Positions 1 to 12,369 of a stretch of DNA of 64,000 bases are shown one piece after another (the stretch's first letter is position 1; every line of letters starts with the position of its first letter). The notes beneath the pieces are model-generated. The model was not told the origin of the DNA and searched no databases. It worked only from the letters and a program-made list of their open reading frames with translations. A program made the translations under genes and the position numbers. Where the stretch lies: the NCBI GenBank assembly GCA_020466095.1, contig CM035806.1:59448845-59512844 (forward strand). Direction: 5' to 3'. The DNA comes from Chlorops oryzae. Lineage: Eukaryota; Arthropoda; Insecta; Diptera; Chloropidae.

Positions 1-736
1 AAAAATATTATATTAGATGTATATAGAAATGATCAGGTTCAAAAACTGAATCGATTTAGACATGTCCGTCTGTCCGTCTGTCTGTTTGTCCGTCTGTCCG
101 TCCGTCTGTGTCCGGATCTCCTCCGAAACGTCTGGCCCAACCAAGTCGAAATTTTACATACAGGTATATCGGGATTCGAGTATGATCCCAAGTCAAAACC
201 GGAAACATCCGCCTACTGCCACGCCCACAAATTAATTGAATGTGTTTTCAGTAAAATGCTCGTAACTTGCGAACCACTCAACACATGTCATTGATGTTTG
301 GTGTGCTGGTAAACTACAAAAAAGGACATATCCTGGAAAAAAAATAGATGCCGCCCTCTTCGTGCTACGCCCACAAATAGGCCCAAAAATAAGGGTTTAT
401 CGTAACTTCCGAATTAATCGGCGTAGACGCTTCAAATTACAATTACACAACATAGGTTGACCAAGGCAAATGAAAGGTGTGGGAAACAAATTTAACTGGC
501 CCGCCTTCTGCCACGCCAACAAATAGAGATTTTTCGTAACTTCCGCGGAAAAAGGCGTAGAAGCTTCAAATCCGCAACATAGGTTAACCAAGGCAAATAA
601 AATGTGTAGGAAAAAAATGTATGTGGTCCGCCCACTGCCACGCCCACAAATGGAGAGGCAAAACATAGTGCGCCAATAATGTCGGGACGCTGGGTATTTC
701 AAAGTCGGGCTTGACCGACTTTAGCTTTCTTAGTTG
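1..736 (+). mobile_element. DINE-1/Helentron-like non-autonomous repeat (partial at window edge)
   Basis: A GTCY-type simple repeat (GTCC/GTCT units) lies at about 63-115. It is followed by four imperfect copies of a motif resembling CCGCCTACTGCCACGCCCAC at about 208, 351, 501 and 627, spaced 125-150 bp apart. Near the right end there is a hairpin (AAAGTCGG ... CCGACTT, about 702-722), then TAGCTTTCTTAGTTGTTTT. A GTCY microsatellite core and a 3' hairpin followed by TAGCTTTCTT are known features of Drosophila DINE-1/INE-1 Helentrons. The family assignment is by resemblance only. The 5' end is outside the window. Confidence 0.6.
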
Positions 737-1712
737 TTTTCATTTCAAAAAGTGCACTCCAAAAATTTTTGGTTTAAAGTCTAAACTTATTTAAACTAAT
801 TCATAGTTTAGGGTTCACGCATACTAAAATTAGTTAAGCATTTAAGCTTTGCAAAATTATAAAACAATTTCACACCGAAATTATTTTCTTTTAAGCTTTT
901 GTTTTGTTTTAAACCGAAATTTTTAAACTGAGAAACGTATATTTTAAACCAATTTAAGATATAAATTTATTTTACACCAAAATTGTTTAGAGTTTAAACT
1001 ATTTGTGGTTTAAAACTATAGCAAACATCTGCTCTCGCAACGCAAACAAAACAAAAAGAAACGGTTTGTTTTTTGAAGTCCATTTTGATCAAACCTCCAG
1101 CAATTAAATAATTTATAATTACCTGATAATAGGTACAAAGTCCATGTACGATAAACCACAATCATCACTTGAAAGATTTTTAATTTCTACACACTGCGAT
1201 ATAGTGTCGTCATATTTGACGGGAATTACTATTTACAAAACCGTATTCATGATGAATAGTTCCTTAATCAATTCACTTTGGTACTAGTGAATGAAATGCA
1301 ATGCCTGAAATTTAGCAATCTGCAATTATTTCAATCAACTTTACAAAGAAAAGTGAAACAGAGGAGAGGCAAAAGTGCAAACCAACCGTTTCTTTTTGTT
1401 TTGTTTGCGTTGCGAGAGCAGATGTTTGCTATAGTTTTAAACCACAAATAGTTTAAACTCTAAACAATGTTGGTGTAAAATAAATTTATATCTTAAATTG
1501 GTTTAAAATATACGTTTCTCAGTTTAAAAATTTTGGTTTAAAACAAAAAAAGCTTAAAAGAAAATATTTTCGGTGTGAAATCGTTTTATAATTTTGCAAA
1601 GTTTAAATTCTAAACTAATTTTAGTATGCGTGAACCCTAAACTATGAATAAGTTTAAATAAGGCTTAGACTTTAAATCAAAAATTTTTGGAGTGCACATT
1701 TTGAAATGAAAA
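737..1712. repeat. Foldback MITE with ~330-bp inverted arms
   Basis: The arm at 737-1066 is repeated in reverse complement at about 1385-1712, with only scattered differences. The outer ends read TTTTCATTTCAAAAAGTGCA on the left, with the complement on the right; the inner ends contain CTCTCGCAACGCAAACAAAA. A spacer of about 318 bp (1067-1384) has no ORF. No convincing target duplication was found, so the superfamily is unassigned. The interval 1713-1984 to the right holds nothing recognisable. Confidence 0.75.
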
Positions 1713-2193
1713 AAGCAATTTTGGAGTGTACCTCTAATGAATTAAAGAACTCGAATGCTGATTGCTTTAACCAATCTGAATATTTCCTTTCCAAATTTGC
1801 TTTGATATAGAAGCAATGAATCCATTTGCTCTTGGCGCTCAAGCAAATACATATATTTCTAAGTGCTTTCTATATGTTTTTTGCGCATAATTCTGTACCA
1901 ATTTGATTTGATATATGGGTAAGGAGAAATTCCTCTTTAATCCTCGTACCTGCACTTAACAACAGTTCAAATAAATCTTTATTTTTATTTATTTCAAAGT
2001 CAGTCTATGAAAAAAGTTCTTCCAGACTAGAACCTTAAAACTAGAGTAAAAAAAGAAAAAAAAATTGTACATATAAGTAATAATAATTAAAAAATAAATG
2101 ATTGATTAATAATATCTATTTAACATTAGTCCTATGTTCTCTTTAGAATAGGAAAAATCAATGTTACAGTTTGGCAGTATGGAGTTAAAGCAT

Positions 2194-5100
2194 CTAAGGG
2201 CTCGATTTATCGGAGAATTTTAAAGCATATAATGTGCGACAAAGTCCGATACAAAATACATCAATGTGTCTTAGAATTCTCGGGGGCACATTAAAATTTA
2301 TTGAGCACAAAATTTGTGGACAATCAATTCTGCCACTAGTTACATCACATATAAAAAGCAGGGAAAGTACAATTCTCCTATCTTCGAGACTTTTTAAATC
2401 CATGAGCCTGCAACGAGAGATGTAATCAGGTACAGGCTCCGTAAAACTTAATGTCCGCAGAGCAAATTTTATAAAAGATTTTTGGATCCGTTCAAGACGA
2501 ACAGTGTGGCAAGTTAAATAGGGGTTCCAAACGATAGCGCAATATTCCAATTTCGACCTCACTAGAGCGACATATAATGCGTTTAATGTATATCGATCAA
2601 TAAAATTGTTGCTATTCCTGCGAATAAAAGTAACATAGAATATGCTTTTGGAAAGATAACATTCAAATGCTGAGAGAACGTAAACTTTGAATCAAAGACA
2701 ATTCCAAGATCATTTATTGTTGTGGCTTTAGAGAGAAGAGAGTTTCCAAGAGTATACGTATCGAGAACATTTGCAGATTTACTAAATGATAAGAAATCAC
2801 ACTTTTTTTCATTCAAAGCCAGGCAATTTTTACGACATCAAACAAAGACAGCGTTGAGATCAGATTGGAGGTTGCATGAATTCTCAATTTTATCAATTTT
2901 TTTGAAGATTTTCAAATCATCAGCAAACAATAGGTATTGTGAATTTGAAATAACACTCCCTAAATCATTGATAAATAAGATAAAGAAAAGTGGACCTAAA
3001 ATACTGCCCTGAGGCACCCCCGACGTAGCTAGAAATGGCTTTGAAAGCGAATCCTGCACACGCACATATCAGATTCTATTTTCAAGATATGATTTGATCC
3101 ACTTCAACATAGTCCAGTGAAAACCCATTTTTTCAAACTTTTGAACTAAGATATAATGAGAAACTTTATCAAAAGCTTTTGAGAAATCTAAGTAAATCGA
3201 GTCCACCTGGTTCCCACTGGAGAATGCTGAAATGCAGAATTCAGAGAATACAACAAGGTTGTAAACCGTTGACCGGCCGGGGATAAAACCATGCTGGTTT
3301 GGAGATATAATGATTTTAACTGCGAAGAAGATTTTATCTTTTGCAATGGACTCAAAAAGTTTACTCATACACGATAATTTTGAGATCAGTCTGTAATTAG
3401 TTATATAACATTTATTACCTGTTTTAAGTACTGGTGAAATGTATGCAATTTTCCAGTCATCCAAAAATACACCCGAACCTAATGATTTATTGAAAATAAA
3501 ACGTAACGGTATTATCAAATTGTTTGAGCAACTTTAAAGCAGAAAAGCAGAAACCCCATCCACATCCAGATTTGTCGAATTCTTTAAATTCTTCAATCCT
3601 CTTTCAACATCGAGATCATTTAACTCTAAGGACCCAAAGTCAACACTAGCTGACTGTGAGGCAGGGGCAAAATACCGATATCCGACAGAATCAAAGTTTG
3701 CATTAAAAAACTCAGCAAACAGATTAGCAGTTTCATCAGCCGAAGTAGAAGTCGAATTTTTGTAGAACATTGACGATGGAATACTACTACATTTTCTCTT
3801 AGAATTTACAAAATGCCAGAACTCTTTTGAGCTTGCTTTAATTTTCAATTCAAGGTCAAACATGTACTGTTTAAAGAGAAATTTTAAAAGAAAAGTTAAA
3901 TTCCCTCATATAATGACGATATTTATGAAAGTAATCCATACTACCAGTAGCTGAATACTTTTTTGAGAACTTGTTTCTAAGATTTTTTAGTTTTTTCAGA
4001 CCAGGGGCCCTACTCTGTATTGCGATGCGCAAATCAATGCGATGCGCAAGTCGAATGCGATGCGCAAGGAAATCGCTACCCTGAATTGCTATCGCATTTG
4101 TTTCCGCAAAAAAAAATGAAAAGGAGGCAACACTGTTTTTCGAAGTGAAAATGAATTTCGAAATGTCAAAAATATGTTGTTTTGATGGAGGATTTATCGG
4201 TTTCTTAACCAAAAGCAGCTAGTCAAGGTGTTTAAACAAGGTGCAAGCACTATGTCGCATGCTTCGTATTTTTTTGTCAATAAGAATTGTAAATATGGAC
4301 GTATGTTTGTTTACATTTCTTATTCATGATACAAGAAAACAAGATAGCGCCATTACGGGTGCCGCTATTTTGTAGCATTGGGTATGAGAGCGAAGATGAC
4401 GTATTACCTACAAGAGACAGAGGCATTATTGTTGTTTTTCCATAATTAAATGATTTGTTATGTTTTAATGCCAATATAACTGTTATTTTTATTTTTTATC
4501 ATCGATTTTTACATTATATGTAAAGAAATGTTGTAAAAAAAGTACTTAATTCTGGTTTTACAAAATAATAACTTTTTTATTTATGATTTCTCGTGCAAAG
4601 AATCATTTGCTTGAGGTTTGAAGCTTTTGCATTGGTTTGCCTAGGCGATCACATCGTGAGCTTGAAAAATAACAAAGCCAAAACTTTTATTTTGTTTGAA
4701 ACCAAAAGTTTAATATTCCTTAAAATACTTCTTTACAAAAAAGTATAAAAATCAGTTATCTAAATTTGCAAATAAAATCAAAATTCGCATCAAAAGATGA
4801 AAAGTCGGTTTAACATACAAAAAAAAAAAAAAAAAACAACGATTCTCTCTTTTGGATGTGGTACGTGAAGTTGCGCTTTCTTGTTTTTTTGTATCATGGA
4901 TTAAATTAACGTTTCTTTGCTTACGGTATTTTTGAATATGAAATTTGAATTTCAAATGAGAAAGTGTGATGTTTCCGAAAATTAATGGACCTCGCTTTTA
5001 CGTTCCTCGATGCTATATATATATGTATATATAAGCTATAGTATAAAAAAATTTCTCAAAACGCGCACATAGAGATTTGATAATTTTGGTTTGCTTATAA

Positions 5101-6554
5101 TTTTTGCAATTCTGTGTATAGCTATAACCACGCTGATTTTCACTTCCAATCTTAATAAATCTAATAAAAAAAAAGATGAAAAATTACTAAGCTATCTGAA
5201 ATTATAAATAATATTATAAAAATAAAAAACTTTATTATAAAAAAAAGAATAGTAAATAAAAACGAATTATGTAATTAACAATTACATATAACCCTGTGAG
5301 CCCCCTTTTAATAAAATAATTAAAATAAACAATGAAAGTAATTAAAAATTGCACTTATTAAGACAATTTACTCAATCGCATTACCTTTCCGCAAGCCAAA
5401 CAGTTGGCGAATGAAATTTGCGACAAACGGGTTGTTTTGACACTCGCTATGCATTTCAGAGTACCGTGAAACTGAGGGATTAGCGGAAATTTCGAATATC
5501 GAAAATTTCAAATGCGGTTATCGCAATACAGAGTACCGATTACTCGATTTTGCGCATTTTTTTTGTCGCATCGCAATACAGAGTAGGGTCCCAGGTGTAT
5601 TCCATGGTAGTTTATAGGATTTTCGACGAAACCGTGGAATAGAATTTTCAAAAATCGATAGAAGGTTTCTCTTTAGGACTTTAAAAGCATCAGCAGCCGA
5701 CAAGAATCTCAACTCCAAATTCCAATCTATATCACTGACCTTTTGTTTTAAACACTCAAAATTACATAGCGTATAATTGTATTTCTTAAAATGAGTATGG
5801 TTTTTTTGAAGCAATATAAAGGAATAAGACTCTAATGATAATGAAAAAGCAATATGATGAATATTGTTTGGAGAAATAGGAGCTAAGTCTTCAGATAACA
5901 TATATTTAACTTTAAGTTTTCACTTAAAAAGATTACGTCAAGTAATTTATTGAGTTTATTAAAACAATCATTGACTTGACGGAGGTCACATTCAAAAATG
6001 TTATCAATAATAAACGAATCAGCTTCATTATAGATGTGCGATGGGATCAAGCAATGGTTATCAAATTCATATTCCCAATAAATGTTACTTAAATTAAAGT
6101 CACCTAAAACACAAAGAAGATCTTCATCATTTTGTCCATCTAATACACAAATAATATTTCGCAAATGAGCATTATAGATATCAACTGAACTATTAGGAGG
6201 AATATAGGACAATACTATAGCCAGCGAGCCCGCGGTTCCACGGATATCAATGCATATTTGAGCTAACAATGAGTCATTATTATTTAAATTTATTTGTCTT
6301 GCCTCAAGAGAGTTTCTTACAGCAATAAGGACACCACCTCCACGACTGAGGCCAGATTTCGGATAGTCACGATCTTTGCGGTAAACTTTAAAGAATTGAG
6401 GATCAAAGAACTCCTCATCAAAAAAATCAAAGTTTAGCCATGTTTCGGTAATAACAAATATATCATACTCTGAAAGCCTAGGATTATTTAGAAATAAATT
6501 AGATTTTGTGCGCATCCCAGAAACATTCTGATAATCTATTTTTAAGATATGCAT
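2194..6554 (-). pseudogene. LINE ORF2: endonuclease-reverse transcriptase (broken)
   Basis: The endonuclease piece (5883-6554) shows the catalytic glutamate motif ITETWLN, then RGGGVLIAVRN and GDFNLSNIYWEY. The reverse transcriptase (about 2583-3863) shows NYRLISKLSC, HGFIPGRST, the motif A segment LDFSKAFDKVSH, GVPQGSILGPLFFILFINDL, and the catalytic FADD box. Stops fall in frame near 3864, 3531, 3066 and 2835, with frame changes near 5890, 3866 and 2575. The 1585-bp element at 4006-5590 splits the linker between the two enzymes. The protein would nick target DNA and copy the LINE RNA there; this copy cannot. The 2194-2562 piece is the C-terminal part. Confidence 0.85.
4006..5590. mobile_element. 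TIR DNA element inserted in the LINE, CCAGG target duplication
   Basis: The terminal inverted repeats match over about 24 bp (left GGCCCTACTCTGTATTGCGA, right end ...GAGTAGGGTC), with one mismatch. The flanks are CCAGG at 4001-4005 and 5591-5595. Removing one CCAGG copy plus the element makes the LINE frame run through a typical PW...LKKLKN linker. Subterminal repeats of GCGATGCGCAA occur near 4022, 4039 and 4057, and CGCAATACAGAGTA is repeated at about 5523 and 5573. There is no transposase; the interior is AT-rich. An alternative parse with a 3-bp CAG duplication would fit PIF/Harbinger. Superfamily is uncertain. Confidence 0.8.
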
Positions 6555-6616
6555 TGCATGATTTTGGTAAGAGCAATCAACAAATTTTTTTGAATTTATT
6601 TGATTATTGACAGTAG

Positions 6617-7929
6617 TTACGTCACTGGAATTCGATCTGTATGCAATTGGAAAAAACGAAATGGTCTAATGCGTACTTCAGCTGGCCATAATGTGGAATC
6701 CAAGAGCTTATTAGCAATCGATAAAGAGACACCTATCTTAAAATTTACTCTTTTAAGAGATTCAATTTGAGCATCTTTCTTAACTAGTTTATAACAAGAG
6801 AAATTCTTTTGATCAATATTTAGATGTTTAGATAAGTATTCAATGATATTCTCTGGAGAGACACATGGATCAAATGACGACAAATGAAACCATTTCAAAC
6901 GCACAGCGACTTTCAGCTCAGAATTTGCATCATTATTAGAACCAACAACAGTTTTTGTGTTTATCTTTCTGTTATCCAAAACTTCAGCCCATGAAGAGTC
7001 TTTCTGTCGATTAATTGCTGGAGAGTCAGGCATGCCAAGAGCGGATCGAACAGGTGGATCACTCGGAGCAAGAGAAACGATACTAGGTGCCTCCGAACAC
7101 ATAGGAGTAATTGCTTTTGAGTTTAGCTGATTTTGTACTTGTCGACTCTGACTAGAAAGAGCATAATTAGATAATGGCACTTTTTTAGTATCATGCGTTG
7201 CAGCAGCCGAGAGTAAGGCAGTGTTACTATTTCCATGAGATATTGATAGCCGAGTAGGCTCAGTTATCTGCGCCTTTGAGCGAGTGATGTCTGCCCTAGT
7301 GTTTACAGGTGGATTTCGTTTAACGGCAGTTTCATTAGAACGAGGAGAATCAAGCAGCAGAGTCACAGGGGAAGCCTTTCCCACGTTTTTCAGCCTACTC
7401 TTATTTGAGATATTAAGAGATTTTTCCGAAGAGAGCCCATCAATAAACTTTGTAAATTTTGATTTAAGTTCATATAATTCACGATAAAGCAAAGAAACTT
7501 TACTAGCCAAATTTGAGGATGCATTTATGCAGTTTTTGCACTTAAAAACAATATAAGAACAGTTTTTGAGCATATCAATTACACTTTCATTATTTTCAAT
7601 GCACGCTCCGTGGAATAGACAACAGCATTCAGTGCATTGCAAATCACAGTTTCCATTAACCCTTTCGCATCTGCAGGGTTATATATGTCCCAGCAAAAGT
7701 AATTGGTATTTTTGTGAAATTGGGACATATATGTCCCAACACATACGACGAATGGGACACATTGGTCCCAGGGGATACTACCCAGCCCCCTCAAAAATTT
7801 AAAGATTTTAAAATGCAATTATTTTTTTTTTACTCAAATAAACATAATAAATGAAAAAAAAAACATGTAGAACTTCAAACAGAAAGCCGCTGCGAAAAGG
7901 TTAAGGCAGATAAGACAAGTAGCCAACAT
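6617..7929 (-). pseudogene. LINE ORF1 with PHD-like zinc finger, split by a MITE
   Basis: The long open part is 6617-7642 (341 codons). Its N-terminal part has closely spaced Cys/His residues (CTECCCLFHGAC ... CKNC), as in the PHD-type finger found in some LINE ORF1 proteins. Residues about 60-230 are Ser/Thr-rich and low in structure. The last 100 residues (SWAEVL..., then LKWFHLSSFDP... and RPFRFF) form a compact nucleic-acid-binding-like domain. The piggyBac-like MITE at 7660-7900 interrupts the finger. On its far side, at 7929, lies an ATG followed by a CLIC pair that completes the Cys pattern in the same frame. ORF1 proteins bind the LINE RNA. Confidence 0.75.
7660..7900. mobile_element. 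piggyBac-like MITE, TTAA target site
   Basis: A 241-bp element with ends CCCTTTCGCA and TGCGAAAAGG (9 of 10 bases inverted) is flanked by TTAA at 7656-7659 and 7901-7904. A palindromic GGGACATATATGTCCC-type motif lies inside (about 7728-7738). TTAA duplication with CCC-type ends is diagnostic of the piggyBac superfamily. No coding capacity. It sits in LINE ORF1. Confidence 0.85.
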
Positions 7930-7975
7930 AGTGCAACCGAACTTGAAAGAGACCGATCTCAAAGACGGACTCGAA

Positions 7976-10691
7976 AATAAAATTATTGCATATAACAATT
8001 GTCATTTTAAATTTTAAAAATCAAAAAACTATTGCACGGCTATTGACACTCTACTTTTTCAATTGTTTGTTACGAACAATAAACAAAAGCAAAGTGCAAA
8101 TATTAAGACAAAAGCTTTAACGCAGTATTTACATTTAGGCAGTTCACAAAGGCTTCTAAAACCCCTTTTAAAAATAGCACCAGCTAAAATTAGTACTTTT
8201 AGCTCTATACTAAATTTTGTTGTTATTGTTTTCTATGCAAACGCGAATAAGCACATTGCCCATCGAAAGAGCATTTTCCGCTGGCTGACGACATTTCAAC
8301 AGCTGTTTCAACCAAGTATTACAGTATGAGAAACGAGCTAATAGGCAATTCAACAAAGCTAATAGGCAATTCACCAAAGGCAACAACAACCACACGGCAT
8401 ACCAGGCAATCCACCACGATGCCTCTTTGGGCATTGTTGTCGTCTCTAGAAATTGGGCAAGTACAAGCAGTTAGTTTTTTTTAGGGATTTTTTTTTCATT
8501 TATAACCGGAGAACATCAGATATTATATAGTTTTTTTAAGAATGATTATACCATTTTAAACTGTAGAATTTCTTTTAACATTTAATTTTTCTTTTTTGTA
8601 TTAGAAAACTTCACGTACTACAAAAAACTGATTTCCGAGTTTTTGGTCTTGTTTAATTTAGACGTGAGTGTGGCATCCATGGAGAATAGATGGTGCCAAA
8701 TGGAACGAGTCAATAGTGCAAATCGATGGTGAAAATAGTAACCGACTACAATTTGAACGCTTAGCTTTTAGAAATGAGACCTTCTGTCTGTCTGATTCTC
8801 AAAGGTATAAATTGTAGCTTCCAAATCTTAGAAAAGTGGCCGCGCCAAAAGGCGTTATTCGGAAATTGAATTTTACACCCAAAATTTAGATGGAGCTTGC
8901 ACCAAAGACAGCATACATACTTCTTATATAATCGTTGAGATCCTCTACAAAAATTGACTTAATCGAACGATTTTTAAGGGTTCCTCCAGCACTATGGTCT
9001 GCCCCAAAAATCATCTGAATTGTGTAAAGCAACAATCTTTCGATATATTTTTGTGGAATGAGGAAGTTGAGCTTTGGTTTAGCCTCCGATTAAAAAATAT
9101 ATAGCTGTTTATCTGTGTAGGGTATTCTATGGTCAGGTTCGCTTTACTATAACACCCTTACTTTTCTTCATTTTGTAACGTGCATTTTAAAAATATATAA
9201 AATCCTTTAATGTTGAATTATCTTGCTTAAAACAATTACAATTGCTTTTGATTTGGTTTTATTTTGTTTTAAGAATTCTTTTGAGTACCCGGTTCAGTAT
9301 CGATAAAAGCTTTGCACTTAGAGTATTTGTGCATCGCTGATGAAATCGTTGAATTTAAATGCAATATTGAATAGTGATTTGCGAGGGTTGCAGATGCTCA
9401 AATTTACTCTAAAATGAAGGAGCATCTCAACTTTGTTGTTTGCAACTTCAATTTTACCTAAAAAGGGTCGTACTATAATGTTATGGCATGTTTAAAAATC
9501 GCAAATTCTTCGACTTATTTTTGACAGTCAGCTGATTTTTACTCAACTTCACCACACCATTTGGAGCCATATAGCATTTTGACAGGCTTTCCCATACTGT
9601 AATACTTGGTTTCAACAGAATTTAGATTTTAGTACGATTTAAGTGCTCACAATAATGACTTTGGCTTGTAGCAATGTTGCCACATTGCCATATTAGCATT
9701 CCTCTGTGAATAGCCTAATTAACAGGTATTGCCATTGAAAAATATTTTGCTTAAGATCAAGGTACACACGCAGAAGACAGAGAAGTAGGGAATTCTCTCT
9801 TCACTCTGCAATTCTTGCCCATAGCCAAAATAGTTTTTAACGAAATGCCTAGGCGTTGAAACAACTTTAAGTAAAAGGAGAGAACGTAATAATAAACAAA
9901 TGCAAAAAAATTATAAAAATATATACATATATGTATAATAAACGTACATATTTCGAATCATTGTACTGCCCACCACCTCCACTTATATACTTATGCGGTA
10001 AGTCAAAATGCTATTTTACACCTGTTTTAAACTGCGCGTATCTCAGCGGCGGGGATCAACGGGGATGAGATTAATACAAATTCTTAAAGCTAATGAACTA
10101 ACTTTCAAATAGTGTAAAACTAGAGAGAAGGTTTTAGATGTGTTTTAGATTTTGTCCACTAAAAATCGATGGGTTTAAGATTTTTCTTAAGTTTTACAAT
10201 AATTTAAGCTGCTATAAAAAATAAATAAAAACTTTTTTCTAAATATTTTCAAAATTAATTTTTTAGCTCACAAATTCCAATTAATGAAAAATATAAATTA
10301 ATATCTTAAAATTGTATTTATTATATATTTTTTCTTTAGCAGTTCAAAGTCGCACATTGGCTAGCTAAAAAATCGCTAAAAACCACTAACGTTGAAGAGA
10401 TTTAGCGTCCGTATATACATATTTCAATTTTACAAAACTATTTTGGAGTTTTCTTACTTGAAGTATTTTCTTTAAAACGGTACCAAATTTGTTATTTTCC
10501 AAGACCACAATTATTTTGATTGATGTGTGTGGGACAAATCACTGTGCATCGTGCCGAACCGGCATAACACGCACAACAATGAAGCACCCCTCGCACAGTT
10601 ACAAGCTCCAATTTACCGCACTTTTATACCTCGTAGTGAAAAAGTTTGAAAAATTGAAAATTTCTCGTTGCGAGGCAGTTTGAGATGTAAT
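7976..10691. other. AT-rich intergenic stretch, no gene seen
   Basis: No ORF here resembles a known family. Two small structures are visible. A 21-bp direct duplication (GCTAATAGGCAATTCAAC type) lies at about 8338-8378. An inverted pair of about 25 bp, containing CCAAGTATTACAGTATG, lies at 8302-8328 and 9593-9618; it could be the ends of an old 1.3-kb element or chance remnants. The rest shows nothing I can name. Confidence 0.5.
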
Positions 10692-10699
10692 GATATAGA

Positions 10700-11511
10700 C
10701 AGACTTGGGCGTAATCAATTACATTTGGTAATTAATTACCCATATAATTACAATTACTTGTAATCTGTAGTTGAAATATTTCAATTACAATTACATGTAA
10801 TGGTAATTGAAAATTATGGAATTATAATTACAAGTAATTGTAATGAAGTTTTTTGTACTGAAATTACTGTAATCCAAAATATGTAATTGAAAAGCGAAGT
10901 AATTGAACCAAATTTGTGATGGATTACTTTTACTTGTAATTTTCATTGTTTAAAGTAATCAATTACTATATTTAAGCAATTAATGCTACATCCAAAAACA
11001 TAAACATATATACATTTACAACAATAATACAACATATAATAATAAGTATAGCTCGGATTTTGAATACTTATGTAAAAAAATGCTAAAAAAATTCAAAAAT
11101 ATATTTAAGAAAAATTCAATCTTCTTTTACGTGCCGGTATGTATATATTAAATGCCATTACATACACATTTTTTGTTACTTTTCCTAATGCATGAAAGAC
11201 CTAAGTACTTCTTCAAATTTAAATTCATGTAATTGAAGCAAAATGTGTAATTAATTACATTTTCATGTCAAATTACTTAGCAAATGTAATGCATTACTAC
11301 TCTCTGAAGGATTACATTTTCATGGATTACTAATCCAATTACAAAAGTAATTAGAATTGAATGTAATTGAAATTTTTAATTACATGTAATTGAAATAAAC
11401 GTAATGGAATAAATTTCAATTATAATTATATATAATTTCTTTTTAAATTATATGTAATGATTACTTGTAATTGTAATTCAAATAAATGTAATCCAAAAAT
11501 TCCCAAGTCTG
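10700..11511. mobile_element. hAT-like MITE packed with TAATTAC motifs
   Basis: The 812-bp element begins CAGACTTGGG and ends CCCAAGTCTG (perfect 10-bp inverted ends). It is flanked by an 8-bp direct repeat GATATAGA at 10692-10699 and 11512-11519. Eight-base duplications and CAG ends fit hAT. The interior is filled with many short direct and inverted copies of TAATTAC / GTAATTA / TTACATGTAA. There is no transposase. Confidence 0.85.
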
Positions 11512-11941
11512 GATATAGATATATTTTAGAACTCGCTCTTGGGTACTCGTTAATAACGAATGAAACATAAGCTATTCAAATAAAACTTTAGGGGGCTAGG
11601 CTTAAGAACTGAAAGCAAAATTTATTTAAAAGTGGTCAAATTATGTAGTAAACAAGTTCAGCACCTCATAGACTTCATAAGAGAGATTAAAAAATGTTTA
11701 AAAATCCGACAGTCTTGAACGAGTTTCAGTTTATTTTAAAAATGTGTATTTCAAATTTAAGCTCAAGCGATAACGTATAAATTTTATGAGTATGCGGTAC
11801 TCATTAGATTAGTACTAAGTGCAAATATTGCATTACTAGATGACAGATTGAAGTGTGTGAAGCAAAATTTCTACTGACGTCTCGGTACATATATAACTAT
11901 ATATGTCACTCAGGAGCCGTTTCTATTTTGGCTCTTTTCAA

Positions 11942-11979
11942 CACGGTCTTGGGTACCCACCACGGTCTTGGGTACCCAC
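11942..11979. repeat. 19-bp direct tandem duplication
   Basis: CACGGTCTTGGGTACCCAC occurs twice in a row (11942-11960 and 11961-11979). The region from 11520 to 12181 otherwise shows no gene, though related GGGTACTC-type phrases also occur nearby at about 11540 and 12001. Confidence 0.9.
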
Positions 11980-12189
11980 CAAAATGAGCATTTTTCACTT
12001 AGGTACTCACCAAAAGTATTTCTTTCTCGCTCTTTTTTTGTCTGCCGAGTAACATCTTTTTCTAACTGGCGCGAAATGTCCCGCCAAAAATCTATGAGAG
12101 TGACATATATAGTAATATATGTCTCGGTATCTCGCCATGTTGGATTTTCAGCTTAAGCCTTTGTTGTGTACACTGTTGATCGTCTGTAC

Positions 12190-12369
12190 CATATAGAACT
12201 ATAGCTGCAACTTCGGCCAAAAGCTATTACGTGGCACACCACACTTTCTTTTTACGTGGTTCACCACAACACTCGACTTATGGCGTGGTTCACCACAGTT
12301 GAACTTTTTCACCAAATCATGCCATAACGCGCCAAAATTTGGCCGAAGTTGCAGCTATAGTTCTATATG
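12190..12369. mobile_element. 180-bp MITE with 8-bp target duplication
   Basis: Perfect inverted ends of about 32 bp start CATATAGAACTATAGCTGCA, with the reverse complement at the right end. The direct repeat GTCTGTAC flanks it at 12182-12189 and 12370-12377. The interior carries three related palindromic phrases, GTGGCACACCAC and GTGGTTCACCAC twice, about 30 bp apart. An 8-bp duplication suggests hAT (or P/Merlin). Non-coding. Confidence 0.85.

Larger units (their letters stand above)
1985..7975 (-). mobile_element. Non-LTR retrotransposon (CR1/jockey-type LINE), dead, interrupted twice
   Basis: Read on the minus strand: a 5' leader near 7975-7930, ORF1 with a PHD-like zinc finger, ORF2 with apurinic endonuclease and reverse transcriptase, and an A-rich 3' end near 1985-2000. 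Two DNA elements sit inside it (4006-5590 and 7660-7900). Without them the LINE is about 4.2 kb, a plausible near-full length for this group. The endonuclease opening (YQNVSGMRTKSN) is like insect CR1 elements; the exact clade is an inference. Several stops and frameshifts in ORF2 show that it is inactive. Confidence 0.85.

Noticed and set aside
4277..4955. Minus-strand ORFs inside the 1585-bp TIR element as a transposase
   Set aside because: Only 65-67 codons, no catalytic motif, and poly-A/poly-T derived stretches.
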